Shown here: positions 11,680-22,786 of the stretch, piece after piece
How positions within the stretch are numbered: position 1 is the first letter of the stretch
How the letters are laid out: every line of letters starts with the position of its first letter
DNA from: Antedon mediterranea
Lineage: Eukaryota; Echinodermata; Crinoidea; Comatulida; Antedonidae
Length of the DNA stretch: 64,000 nucleotides
Assembly (NCBI RefSeq): GCF_964355755.1
Contig: NC_092673.1
Location: 5,895,001-5,959,000, forward strand
Reading direction: 5' to 3'
Program-made: the position numbers and the translations under genes
Notes under the pieces: model-generated
What the model saw: only the letters and a program-made list of their open reading frames with translations
What the model was told of the DNA's origin: nothing
The model's database searches: none

Positions 11680-13021
11680 TGTCGGAGACTGGAATTATAT
11701 AACTATTATTTGTTACTTTTATTGAGAATGATTCTATTCAATTTATTCATATTTTACACTTAAATAATTATTTTGATTGGAACTACTTTATTATTATAGA
11801 ATGTTTGCCTTGGTGATTTTGTACGTATGCGCATTATTATTTAGATAGCGTCGTTGTTATAAGGTTGTGGGGAGAGCAATTACCTCGTGGGAGTTGAGAT
11901 AAAGGCTCGAGGAGGATAAGCCGTGTTTAAGAAGAGTTTAAAGATTGTTAGTTTGTTAATTTTTTGCGAAGAAAACCACTTTAATTGTAAGTCTAGTATG
12001 CTATGCTTCCTCAAGTAGTTTATAGTGATTTTGATTATTAGCTTAAATTAATATTGTTGACGGTAATCGACATTTTAAATGAGAAGTGATGTAACGTAAA
12101 TTAGGCCTAGTAGTAGTAGTGATTACCATGTGATGTCTGCATGGTCGTGTGAATTTGATTACCATATGTAACAATCAAAGACTTTGTATTGTATATAAAT
12201 GAGCTAGAATAATGACAGTAACGGGTTCTATGGCCTTGTTTGCCATGATGTTATGTACTGTATACAGTACTCTTTTATGAAGTTGAAGTTATATTTCACC
12301 TTGTAGGTTGTTTAATCACTTTGATAAGTTGAGAACTGTCTAGAGTTGATCAGTTACCGATCGTTTACATTGAGTTTTTGGTTTCGTCGAGCGCCCTCTA
12401 GCATGTATTCTTATAATGTAAACAACAAAGATGGCGGCGCCCATGTACGATATCGGTAGCGTTAAGTTTCTGATTATGTTGTTGCATATAAGTACGGTAG
12501 TTATATTAGTAGTTGTAATTGATTATTTTAGATGGTTGGTGTTACTGACAATTGCTGACTGCAGTAAATCGAGCTGATTTGAGGGCAACTCGTTTTTAAT
12601 TGTAACTATACTATTACTAAGCTGTGTTAGTGTTACAGGAGGGCATTGCAGGTATTGTGATTGTTTAATAACATTACTATTTTGAGGACTTGCTATGATA
12701 TAATTTCCCGAGTTAAAGATGTGTTATTGGCTGAATGCTATAATGATGTAAACTGATGGAGATAGATAACTTTGAGAAGTTATTATTTGAGTTGTATTAT
12801 TTATGATAAATTGAGGTCATGCGTAGGTATAAGTTGAAGAGTTTACCTTATATCATTGTAATGTTATTTTTCTCTGATTGGTATTACAGGGGTTTGTGTT
12901 TGTGTGTTTTAGTCTGTTTAATGATTCGATTTACGGTCCAGTTTTAATAAACGTCTTACAACGTAAATACAGAACAGAGTGCGAGGTTCATTCTTTTGTT
13001 CTTTGTGTGTGGCCCACGACA
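11680..13021 (+). repeat. 5' long terminal repeat
   Basis: It begins TGTCGG and ends CGACA, giving 5-bp inverted ends with the standard TG...CA. Candidate signals are a TATATAAA at 12192-12199, a YY1-like AAGATGGCGGC at 12428-12438 and a polyadenylation signal AATAAA at 12946-12951. It matches 18174-19515 base for base by eye. The sequence just after it (TTTTGGTGGCAGCGGTGGG, 13022-13040) is where the tRNA primer site should be; I have not assigned the tRNA. Confidence 0.95.
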
Positions 13022-13306
13022 TTTTGGTGGCAGCGGTGGGATATGACTGGATCTATAGACAGAACTGAATTCTAAGAGGAAGCGCGACGAGTGACAATCT
13101 GGTGCTGCAAGTTGGTGTGGTACAGAGACTGATTCAGCTTCAACAGAGAATACCAGACCCCTGAATGCTAGATGACATCAAGATTTTATTGATAGTTTTT
13201 TTTATTGATGCTTGATTTGATTTACATGCTTTTTGTATTGAGATTTTTTTATCACTGTATTTTTTAATTGCTTGTGCATAGTTTCTTCTCCCAACATAGT
13301 ATAGCA

Positions 13307-14911
13307 ATGGCAGAAGCAAACGAAATGATACTGGCGCTGACGGCTGCCTTACAAGGTCTGACAACTCAACGTGGACCGCCTCCAGTGAAGTTAAACAAAT
13401 TCAAGGGTCTTCCGGTAGCTGCTGGAGATCCATCTTTGAAAGAGTGGTTGGACGACTTCAACAGTTACGCAGGGCATTATAACCTGACTGGCGAGGCTAA
13501 AGCTAATTCTCTCCTAGCTCATCTTGGTGGAGCAGCCAAAGAAGAGATTATGTGTCACGAGGACGCTATTAGGAAGAATTATGATCTTGCTGTTAGCAAG
13601 TTAGAGGTGCTTTTTGCCCCGGTGAGTACAGTTCAGTCACTTGGTAGAACGTATCATAGTAGGTGTCAGCTAGATGGAGAGTCTCTAGGTGACTACAGCA
13701 GAGTGTTAATGAGACTATACAAAAGGATGGTGAAGGCAGCTTCGAATGACAACGAGAGGACTGCTTTGGAGAGCTTGAAAGACAATTCGCTTAAAGAACG
13801 GTTTTCAAGTGGAGCGAGGGAACCATGGATGCAAAGAGAATTGCGACGCATTGAGATGGCTCACAAAGGGAAAAGCTTCCAGAAAATGAGAGAAGAAGCA
13901 TTAGAATTCTTTCAACACCAAGAGACGGCAAAACGCAGAGTGCAGATACATGAGGTGGTAGGAGATCCAAACCGTGGAGAAATAGAGGCTCTGAAAGTCG
14001 AGTTGCAGGCTATGCGAGCTCGGTTAGATAGACAAGCGGCAAATGATCGAAGCGGATACGAGAAGACCAATAGGAAGCCCCTTACATGTTATAAGTGCTT
14101 AGAAACCGGCCATAGAAAAGAGAATTGTACAGGTTCGTTCAAGTGCCTACATTGCAAGCAAGAAGGCCATTTCCAGAAAGATTGCCCTGTTCTAGCAGCA
14201 GCAAGTGGAAATCCAGCAGAAGGAATTCCTGGAGTTCCGGTCAGCAGTGTCCATGGAGACGACTCGCAACAGGTTTCGGGATTAGTAGCTAACAGCCCGA
14301 CAGCAAAAATATCTTTAGCCGGTGTTGAACTAGGCTGCGTAATCGATACTGGAGCGGAGACTTCGCTGATCCCTGTCGATGTGTACGATAGAATGATTAA
14401 GGCTAAAGCTGGAGGTAAAGTGCCTGAAGTTACTTACCTAAATATATATGGTGCAAATGGAGAGCCTGTTGAGATTCAAGGGTATGTTGAGTTGCCGATG
14501 AAGTACGGAACAGCAGAGTTGATGGGGAGTTTCTTGATCACCAAACGCTGTGCAGGTATGCGAGGAGAGCAATATCCAGTATTGTTGGGCTGCAACATCT
14601 TGCGGAAGTTGACTAAGCTGAGTGTTCCTCACCAAGATAGCTTTGCATGGAATTTTGTTCGAAGTTTGCTAAGTTCTTCTGAATCTGAACACCCTGAACC
14701 AGTGCAACAAGAAGTTCAAGTAGGACGGTTACAAGTAGCGGCTAAGGTGACACTTCCTGCTCATAGCATTCGCAGAGTAACTTGTCAAGTGCAGAATGTG
14801 ACTGGTACTGTGTTGGTAAGCCCTATGGATTCTGAGAATTTGGTTAAAGTGGTAGAAGGATGCGATGCGGTTAAAGATGGTGTTGTTCCGAGTAATGATA
14901 GAAAACCCTGA
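13307..14911 (+). CDS. LTR retrotransposon Gag-protease
   Basis: A frame of 534 codons. I start it at the ATG at 13307 (MAEANEMILAL); the frame upstream has only non-ATG starts. A helical capsid-like region spans residues 1-230. Two CCHC zinc knuckles follow, CYKCLETGHRKENC and CLHCKQEGHFQKDC (near 14090-14190), which bind the packaged RNA. A retropepsin-type aspartic protease has its catalytic DTGAETSLIP near 14345 and LLGCNIL near 14585. Gag and protease sharing one frame without a shift is less common than a gag/pol frameshift. The frame ends at 14911, while RT-side sequence continues in another frame from about 14890. Confidence 0.9.
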   Translation: MAEANEMILALTAALQGLTTQRGPPPVKLNKFKGLPVAAGDPSLKEWLDDFNSYAGHYNLTGEAKANSLLAHLGGAAKEEIMCHEDAIRKNYDLAVSKLEVLFAPVSTVQSLGRTYHSRCQLDGESLGDYSRVLMRLYKRMVKAASNDNERTALESLKDNSLKERFSSGAREPWMQRELRRIEMAHKGKSFQKMREEALEFFQHQETAKRRVQIHEVVGDPNRGEIEALKVELQAMRARLDRQAANDRSGYEKTNRKPLTCYKCLETGHRKENCTGSFKCLHCKQEGHFQKDCPVLAAASGNPAEGIPGVPVSSVHGDDSQQVSGLVANSPTAKISLAGVELGCVIDTGAETSLIPVDVYDRMIKAKAGGKVPEVTYLNIYGANGEPVEIQGYVELPMKYGTAELMGSFLITKRCAGMRGEQYPVLLGCNILRKLTKLSVPHQDSFAWNFVRSLLSSSESEHPEPVQQEVQVGRLQVAAKVTLPAHSIRRVTCQVQNVTGTVLVSPMDSENLVKVVEGCDAVKDGVVPSNDRKP

Positions 14912-17900
14912 AGATAGACAAATTAGTTTGCAGAAAGAACGTATAATCGGTATGGTGTCTTCAGTGAACAGCGAGGAAAGGGTAGATCTAGTGGAAGTAG
15001 CAGATGGACTGCAAGTGCATGTGGGAGAGGTGATGGTGTCTCAAGATCATAGAGTATCGGCTGTACCATCCACTCAAGCTAATATTATGGCGAGTGAGGG
15101 GGTAGCTCCAGGTCTCAATTTGGACCATTTAGAAGAAGAAATCAAAATTAAAGTCACCAATTGCATCAACAAATATCCCACGGTCTTTTCTACAGGAGTC
15201 TATGACGTAGGTAGATGCGATCTAATCCCACACTCTATCAAACTAACTACAGATAAATCGGTACAACAACCTTTCAGACGCATTCATCCGCAGAAAATCC
15301 CAGAGGTCAAAGCGATGTTAAATGAGATGGTTAAACAAGAGATTATTCGTCCATCCAAGAGTTCATATGCTAGCCCGATAGTGCTTGTTGCAAAGAAGGA
15401 TGGGACGCTTCGTCTGTGTATAGATTACAGAAAGATTAATGCAGTTACTGTAAAAGATTCATTTCCGCTTCCAAGAATTGACGAAGTTCTAGATATACTG
15501 GGAGGAGCAAAGTACTTTTCAACGCTTGATCTGGCTCATGGTTATTATCAAGTTACCATGGACGATGTGTCTGTTGATAAGACGACTTTCCGTGTACCTT
15601 GGGGATTATACGAATTTTTGAGAATGCCACAAGGACTAAGTAACTCCGCCAATACGTTTCAGAGACTAATGGTTTTTATATTCGCAGACATGAATCTAAA
15701 TGACCTCGTGTTATATCTTGATGATATATTGATATTTTCTGCTACATTAGAAGAACATATGGCTAGATTAGAGAAGGTGTGTTAACAAGGCTGTCAGAAC
15801 ATGGATTGAAACTTAAGGGAAAAAAATGTGATCTCCTGCGACAAGAGGTAGAGTATTTGGGACATGTGGTAAGCGATAGTGGTGTGAGGGTGTCCGAAGA
15901 TAAAGTCAAGAGGATACGAGAGTGGCCAACACCAACATCTGGTAAAGAGGTTAGTTCATTCCTAGGACTTGCCTCTTACTACAGGCGATTTATTCATGGG
16001 TTCTCCCAGATAGCGGCACCATTGCATGCATTGGTAGGAAAGTCTAGGAGTAAAACAGACATTCAAGCGAGGAACTTCAAATGGTCTGATGTCGAAGAGA
16101 AGGCGTTTCAACAGTTAAAGGATATGGTGAGCTCTACACCCGTCTTGGCTTACCCATATTTTCAACAAGACTTTGTACTCGAGGTGGATGCGTCCTTCCA
16201 GGGTCTTGGAGCGTGCTTGATGCAATCAGACACCCAAGGTAAACTGCAAGCAGAGGACTTAGAGGTGCTGAAAGAAATTACAGTGACCTGTCGAGTTTTA
16301 AAGTCGAATTACTTGCCCTGAAGTGGGCGGTGACAGAAAAGTTTAGCTCGTATTTACTTGGCTGCAAGTGCACTGTATACACCGATCACAATCCACTTGT
16401 CCACCTGGAGACAGCAAGATTGGGAGCGACTGAACATCGCTGGGTTGCACAGCTGGCAACGTTCCACTTGGATATCAAGTATAAACCTGGTAAAGAGAAT
16501 AAGTGTGCCGATGCGTTAAGCAGAACTGTTCCAGTTAGCGAGATGGTCAGCGGAATACTCGGAAGTTTACCCAAACCAGAGTTAGATGCTGTTGTAGTCG
16601 AAAGAGTTAGTGTGAGTCGTCCAGCTGTGTTTCCTTCCTATAGCGATCTACAACTCTACCAATTTCAGTGCGAGTCGCCCGAGCTTAGAGAGGTATTGAA
16701 AATGAAAGTTGAAGGATGGGAACCGGGCTGCGAGTTTGATAAGTCTATCAATGGGCTAGCAAGCTGGTTAAAGCAGTGGAACAACCTAAAGCTAATAGAC
16801 GGAATCTTGTATAGAGTGGGTAGAGACGAGGTACACAGAGATGTCAATCAATATGCCGTTCCAGTTAGTATGAGGAGTACCATATTAGATATGTTACATG
16901 ACCAATGGGGACATCAGGGGGTAACGAGAACACTCAAATTACTCTATGCGAGATGTTACTGGCCAGGCGCAAAGACTGCTGTAAAACAACATATCAAAAA
17001 GTGCTTTCGATGTACGGTAAGCAAGAGTCAAGTACCTGCTGTTTGCCCGCCGCTGCGACATCTGTTAGCCTTTAGACCGCTGGAATTGTTGGCTGTTGAC
17101 TTTCTAAAGCTAGACAAGGGGAGAGGCGGGGTGGAAGATGTATTGGTAATGACAGATGCTTTCACCAAATTTGCCATAGCTGTTCCATGCCGGGATCAGA
17201 CTGCAAGAAGCGTAGCCGTAGCCTTAAGAGATGGGTGGTTCTGCTATTATGGTGTGCCAGATCGCATACACTCTGATCAAGGCAAGAACTTTGAGAGTTC
17301 CTTAATTAAAGAACTATGCCTACTGTATGGAATCAACAAATCGCGTACTTCTGGATATCATCCAGCTGGCAATGGGCAGACCGAACGCTTTAATAAACTT
17401 TATGCGCTCTGATGAGGTCCATAAAACCTGCTGAAAAGAGAAGATGGCCTGACGTGATTTCGTATGTTGTATTCATGTACAATAGTACGCCGCATCGAGT
17501 AACTGGGGTAACACCGTACTTTTTGATGATGGGTCGTCACCCTAAACTTCCTATTGACCAATTTTTAAATTCTACAAATGCAGATTGGAATGAAGATTAT
17601 GTTCGGACACAACAAGAATCTATGGAGCTTGCGCATGAAGTAGTGAAGCGCCGACTCGTTCTTGCAGCAGAGTCAGAAGAACGGAGACATAGAACGAGTA
17701 ACTGTGACCCATTCCCTGTGGGTGCTCGAGTGCTGTTAAGACGAGATCATTTCGAAGGTAGACACAAGCTAGAAGATAAATTTGAGAACATGTCATACAT
17801 AGTGATAAGTGTAAACGATGAAAAAGATGTATACGAAGTGAGACCTTTCTGTGGTGGCCTGAGTAAGAGGGTCAACCGTAGACGATTGATTGCTGATCCA

Positions 17901-18131
17901 AGGGAATGTGAAGAGGCGAAGTTGGTCGAGCCAGAGATCCCTAATGCTGTACCTGAAAATTCTTTAGATACAGTTTCGGAAGATTCATCAGAGGACTCAT
18001 CGGAAGATGAAGATGATGTTTGGGCGCAGTTTGGAAACATCCAGATACCCCAACCTGTTCGTAGGTCGTCTCGACAAAGCAAGGGACAACATAGCAACGT
18101 GAACCATCTTCCGCAACCTGCCAGATCATAA
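14865..18131 (+). pseudogene. LTR retrotransposon pol: RT, RNase H, integrase (frame-disrupted)
   Basis: Four consecutive frames (14865-15785, 15779-16321, 16330-17412, 17412-18131) cover pol. RT shows LCIDYRKINAVT, FSTLDLAHGYYQV and the catalytic YLDD near 15717. RNase H shows VLEVDASFQGLGA and TDHNPLVHL, and integrase follows. Integrase has an HHCC zinc region (near 16895-17015), a DDE core with AVDF and [11 protein letters not shown], and a C-terminal tail with serine/acidic runs. Frame changes occur near 14890, 15780, 16250 and 17398. The one near 16250 also lacks a few conserved RNase H residues, so it looks like a small deletion; the others are one- or two-base differences in short repeats. 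Either this copy is dead or some differences are assembly errors. Confidence 0.9.
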
Positions 18132-18147
18132 CTTTTTTTGTCTTTCG

Positions 18148-18173
18148 GGTCGAAAGGGAATCAGCGAGGAAGA
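18148..18173 (+). promoter_or_regulatory. Candidate polypurine tract before 3' LTR
   Basis: A purine-rich stretch (GAAAGGGAATCAGCGAGGAAGA) lies directly before the 3' LTR, where the plus-strand DNA primer of LTR elements is made. Two pyrimidines interrupt it, so the exact primer is uncertain. Confidence 0.5.
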
Positions 18174-19515
18174 TGTCGGAGACTGGAATTATATAACTAT
18201 TATTTGTTACTTTTATTGAGAATGATTCTATTCAATTTATTCATATTTTACACTTAAATAATTATTTTGATTGGAACTACTTTATTATTATAGAATGTTT
18301 GCCTTGGTGATTTTGTACGTATGCGCATTATTATTTAGATAGCGTCGTTGTTATAAGGTTGTGGGGAGAGCAATTACCTCGTGGGAGTTGAGATAAAGGC
18401 TCGAGGAGGATAAGCCGTGTTTAAGAAGAGTTTAAAGATTGTTAGTTTGTTAATTTTTTGCGAAGAAAACCACTTTAATTGTAAGTCTAGTATGCTATGC
18501 TTCCTCAAGTAGTTTATAGTGATTTTGATTATTAGCTTAAATTAATATTGTTGACGGTAATCGACATTTTAAATGAGAAGTGATGTAACGTAAATTAGGC
18601 CTAGTAGTAGTAGTGATTACCATGTGATGTCTGCATGGTCGTGTGAATTTGATTACCATATGTAACAATCAAAGACTTTGTATTGTATATAAATGAGCTA
18701 GAATAATGACAGTAACGGGTTCTATGGCCTTGTTTGCCATGATGTTATGTACTGTATACAGTACTCTTTTATGAAGTTGAAGTTATATTTCACCTTGTAG
18801 GTTGTTTAATCACTTTGATAAGTTGAGAACTGTCTAGAGTTGATCAGTTACCGATCGTTTACATTGAGTTTTTGGTTTCGTCGAGCGCCCTCTAGCATGT
18901 ATTCTTATAATGTAAACAACAAAGATGGCGGCGCCCATGTACGATATCGGTAGCGTTAAGTTTCTGATTATGTTGTTGCATATAAGTACGGTAGTTATAT
19001 TAGTAGTTGTAATTGATTATTTTAGATGGTTGGTGTTACTGACAATTGCTGACTGCAGTAAATCGAGCTGATTTGAGGGCAACTCGTTTTTAATTGTAAC
19101 TATACTATTACTAAGCTGTGTTAGTGTTACAGGAGGGCATTGCAGGTATTGTGATTGTTTAATAACATTACTATTTTGAGGACTTGCTATGATATAATTT
19201 CCCGAGTTAAAGATGTGTTATTGGCTGAATGCTATAATGATGTAAACTGATGGAGATAGATAACTTTGAGAAGTTATTATTTGAGTTGTATTATTTATGA
19301 TAAATTGAGGTCATGCGTAGGTATAAGTTGAAGAGTTTACCTTATATCATTGTAATGTTATTTTTCTCTGATTGGTATTACAGGGGTTTGTGTTTGTGTG
19401 TTTTAGTCTGTTTAATGATTCGATTTACGGTCCAGTTTTAATAAACGTCTTACAACGTAAATACAGAACAGAGTGCGAGGTTCATTCTTTTGTTCTTTGT
19501 GTGTGGCCCACGACA
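18174..19515 (+). repeat. 3' long terminal repeat
   Basis: Same length and, by eye, same sequence as 11680-13021. It carries the matching TATATAAA (18686-18693), AAGATGGCGGC (18922-18932) and AATAAA (19440-19445). It is followed by GTAA, the right copy of the target duplication. Confidence 0.95.
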
Positions 19516-19519
19516 GTAA

Positions 19520-20180
19520 CGTTCAGATAATATATATAATAATATAATATGTACAGTATATTATATGTATACTGTTCTTTACAATTATATTATTTGCAAT
19601 TGTTGTAAAGTTTTTACATCATAAATAATCAAATCTATTGAGTAACTTTTCCCCTTTACGTTTCTATAACCACCGATTGCTGTCAAGTGTCTATATATCA
19701 TTACTGACAGGGGACGTAATCAATCATAATTGGCATACATTTTCAGTACAGATTCAAATCTCACACACTCATTCGGCGGAAGACCGAATATAATAATTAG
19801 CCTATATTGTTCTCTATTCATACGTTTTTTAATTTTACTGATTACACTATGCCCAAGATAAAGAAAAAATCAACTACGTTTCACGTCTACTACCGAAGAC
19901 ACCGAAGGACATGCAAAGTACGAAACCGGTTTGATAGCATTCATACAACAACAGTCCCACATAGAATACCCACGTTACCTTATAACTTGCCCTACCACAA
20001 TATACTCTAATTTGCTATACAGTATTACCCTGGAAGCGATATTTTTGGCGTACCTAATTTATGGACCACCATGAAACATCACAAAATAAACATGCATTAC
20101 TCATCAGTCATATGCATAGGTGTCACCCAGGCTTCAATCAGGTACACCCACTAGAGGGTGCGTGAGTGAATTATTTCAGA
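19520..20180. other. Right flank of the LTR element, no gene recognised
   Basis: AT-rich DNA with a dense TATA-type run at 19528-19575. A short ORF at 19807-20010 has no recognisable domain. The interrupted pre-insertion site joins 11676-11679 directly to 19520. Confidence 0.3.
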
Positions 20181-22735
20181 TCACTTGGGTAATGATGACA
20201 ATTCAAAGATAAAATGTAATAAAGACAACGTTTACACAGCAGCTAGTGATGAACCAAAGAGTAATATCAAAGTGTATCAACTAAGATTAGATAGTAGTTG
20301 TGATGTTACAGGTCATGAAGTATTATTAATTGATGAGGAACAGACAAAAACGTCCAATGAAACAATTAAGAAGAATACACGACCTAGAAATGAATTTAAA
20401 CAATATGATATGAATGATGATAACAGTGTCGATATTAAAGATTCAACCAATGCATGCAAAATATCTGATGATGATACTAAAGACGTTGCGTCATTTAGGC
20501 CTAAGGAATACAAAACTACTGTATAGCACAGGGTAATTTTAATCAAGGGCATTCTTGGTTTGGCTATGCACGTGGTAAACAGTGTGTTGTAAATAGTTTG
20601 GTAGCTATTGTTTATTCAACAATGAGGCATGGAAATGAATTTTACAAAAATGATCTTGACACAATATTAACACTTGGAAATTAATTGTATTACTATATTC
20701 AAAAGGATTCGACTATGGATGAGGACCTATTAATGATATCTGAATTGCTGAAAGAATTGGATATTTTGGAACACATTTGTAATATCTCCCAAAGAATCAG
20801 TTTTTGGCATAATAGATGGGAATCTCGAATTAATGGCTGATTATGGAGCCTTGTCATTAAATCAAGCTCTTGAACAAGAATTACACCTGCGTGTTTTATG
20901 AATTTTAACAGAAGTACATTTGCTGTTATCAAACGTATAAATGGTTTCCTTATATTTGAACCACACACGAGAGATCGATTTGGTTGTGTTAGTGAACATG
21001 GAAAGAGTATTTTACTTTACAGTACATCTTGGCAAGGATTATATAGATATTGTACAAGATTAGCCAGATCAATGAACTGTAATTTACATGAAACAGAGTT
21101 TGAAATGACTGGTGTAAATGTTCAAAATAAATCTATGGTTTTATGCTCTGCTTCTGCTGGTATGTTTTGTGATAAATGTGAACATAATAATTCAAGAAAT
21201 GTCGATGTTGATGAACCTAGTACGTCTTATCAGTATAAACAAAAATTATAATGAATAATAATGAATTTGAAGTAAAGGACCAAATCCATTGTAATAAAAA
21301 TGATAATGTTTCAACGAGTAATACGGTAGATGTGAAACTGATGGCGATATTGAAATTGTTAATGTTCAGTATGGAGAAAGACCTGACAAGAATTTTAAAT
21401 ATGTTCCGATCTTAGATGCACAAAAGAAAATAATGTGTAATAAAGTAGACATTAAAAATATGAATGTACCGGTAGGAATTGTGGTATTAACAGAGCTAGT
21501 CATATTGGACATCCTTGTCAAATTAAGAATATTACAGGTGATGGTAATTGTTTTTATCGTGCAATTTCATACATTATTTCTGGGACTGAAGATAATCATT
21601 TAATTTTAAGAAAAGCAATTGGTAATCATTTATTGGAAACAAATGACTTGTTTAGTAATACATTAAGTGATGAATATAGGACAGTTAAGGAATATGTGAT
21701 TAAAAAGAGAGTAATGTATAATGGAACGTGGGCCTCTAATACTGAAATAAGTGCAATGGCAAACTTGCTTAACACAGATATTTATTCTTTCAATGATCAA
21801 CTTTTGATGTGGCAATTGTTTTCTGCAAAAAAGCCCGGAATAATAAATGATGTTACAACTGATAACGGTATATATACTGTATACTAGAAATGTACATTTC
21901 AATGTGGTGAAATCTGTCGATGTCAATTTAAATTATGTTCAGGAAACTATAAGAATTGAGGATAGTGATGATGTGGACATGTCAATAGAAACAAATTTAG
22001 ATCCCAGTGTTATAAAAACTAGTATTTCAATAACTGAAAATACACAAAAAAGAAAATAACTTGATGTACTTGGAGATGCTATAGGACCGAAACATAAACG
22101 TACTGAAAATAGTGGACGACTTCATTCCAATGAGAAAGTAAAGGTTTTAAGAAAGACTAAAAAAAGATCTGAAAAAAATTAAAGACAAAATAACAAAATA
22201 CGAATGAGGATGAAACGTTCAAATAAAAGTACACAGAATGTAGAAAACAAACAGAAAGTAAAGAAACATAATAAAGTGGATGCACTACGAAATAAATATC
22301 AAAATGATTCTGTATATAAAGAGAATAAGAAACGTAAAAGTTAAGGCACACAAAATAAGATATGTTAATGACGATTATAAATGTTATAAAAGAAAGGAAA
22401 ACAGAGAAAGACAAGAGAAAGCGTACAGATGTAAACCCAATTATAATCTCAAAATACGAAGTAACGCGAGACAAAATTACAAAATGAATTTGAATTACCG
22501 AACAACCAAGAAATCCAAAAGTGTTGAAAACTATAAAAAAAATGAAAAATTTAGCCAAGAATTAAGAAAAAAGGAAAAACAGATATCACAATGATTTAAT
22601 ATTTAGAGAAAACTTTAAACAAAAGAATCAACAAAACATGGCACAAAAGTATCGGAATAATTTACAATTCCGACAAAGACTAGCAGCAAAGTATCGAAAT
22701 AGTATTGGGAAAATTCATAAGAATACATTTTTTTT
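20180..22735 (+). pseudogene. Helitron-like element remnant with two cysteine-protease domains
   Basis: A decayed coding region in several frames. Near 20530-21250: GHSWFGYARGKQC, VVNSLVAIVYSTM, then after breaks NGFLIFEPHTRDRFG and GKSILLYSTSW. This resembles the papain-fold protease (Cys...His-x-x-Asp) seen in large selfish-element polyproteins and herpesvirus-tegument-like peptidases. Near 21480-21890 is an OTU domain: GDGNCFYRAISYI with catalytic Asp/Cys, then GTWASNTEISAMANLLN. From 22140 to 22730 there is a very Lys/Arg-rich repeat region with KYRNN-type words. These modules together are typical of Helitron2/Helentron-like proteins. No Rep or helicase domain is present, so the element is truncated on the right, next to the DED gene. 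At least three stops or frame changes disrupt it. Confidence 0.5.
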
Positions 22736-22786
22736 TACTTCATTAGCTAGTACTTTGTTTTTGCAGATAGTAGAATAATTGGGGAA

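Larger units (their letters stand above)
11680..19515 (+). mobile_element. Full-length Ty3/gypsy-type LTR retrotransposon
   Basis: A 7.84 kb element bounded by two 1342-bp LTRs (offset exactly 6494 bp throughout) and flanked by the 4-bp duplication GTAA (11676-11679 and 19516-19519). Domain order is gag, zinc knuckles, protease, reverse transcriptase, RNase H, integrase; RT before integrase defines the Ty3/gypsy type. There is no recognisable envelope gene or chromodomain. Comparing the LTRs row by row I see no mismatch or gap, which implies a very recent insertion. Yet the pol region has at least four reading-frame changes, so this copy is not expected to be autonomous as written. Confidence 0.95.

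Noticed and set aside
17747-18097. Minus-strand serine-rich ORF
   Set aside because: Antisense shadow of the acidic/serine C-terminus of the retrotransposon integrase.
22157-22558. 133-codon minus-strand ORF rich in Phe/Ile/Val, resembling a membrane protein
   Set aside because: It is the antisense of the Lys/Arg-rich Helitron-like region; AT-rich lysine codons read backwards give Phe and Leu.
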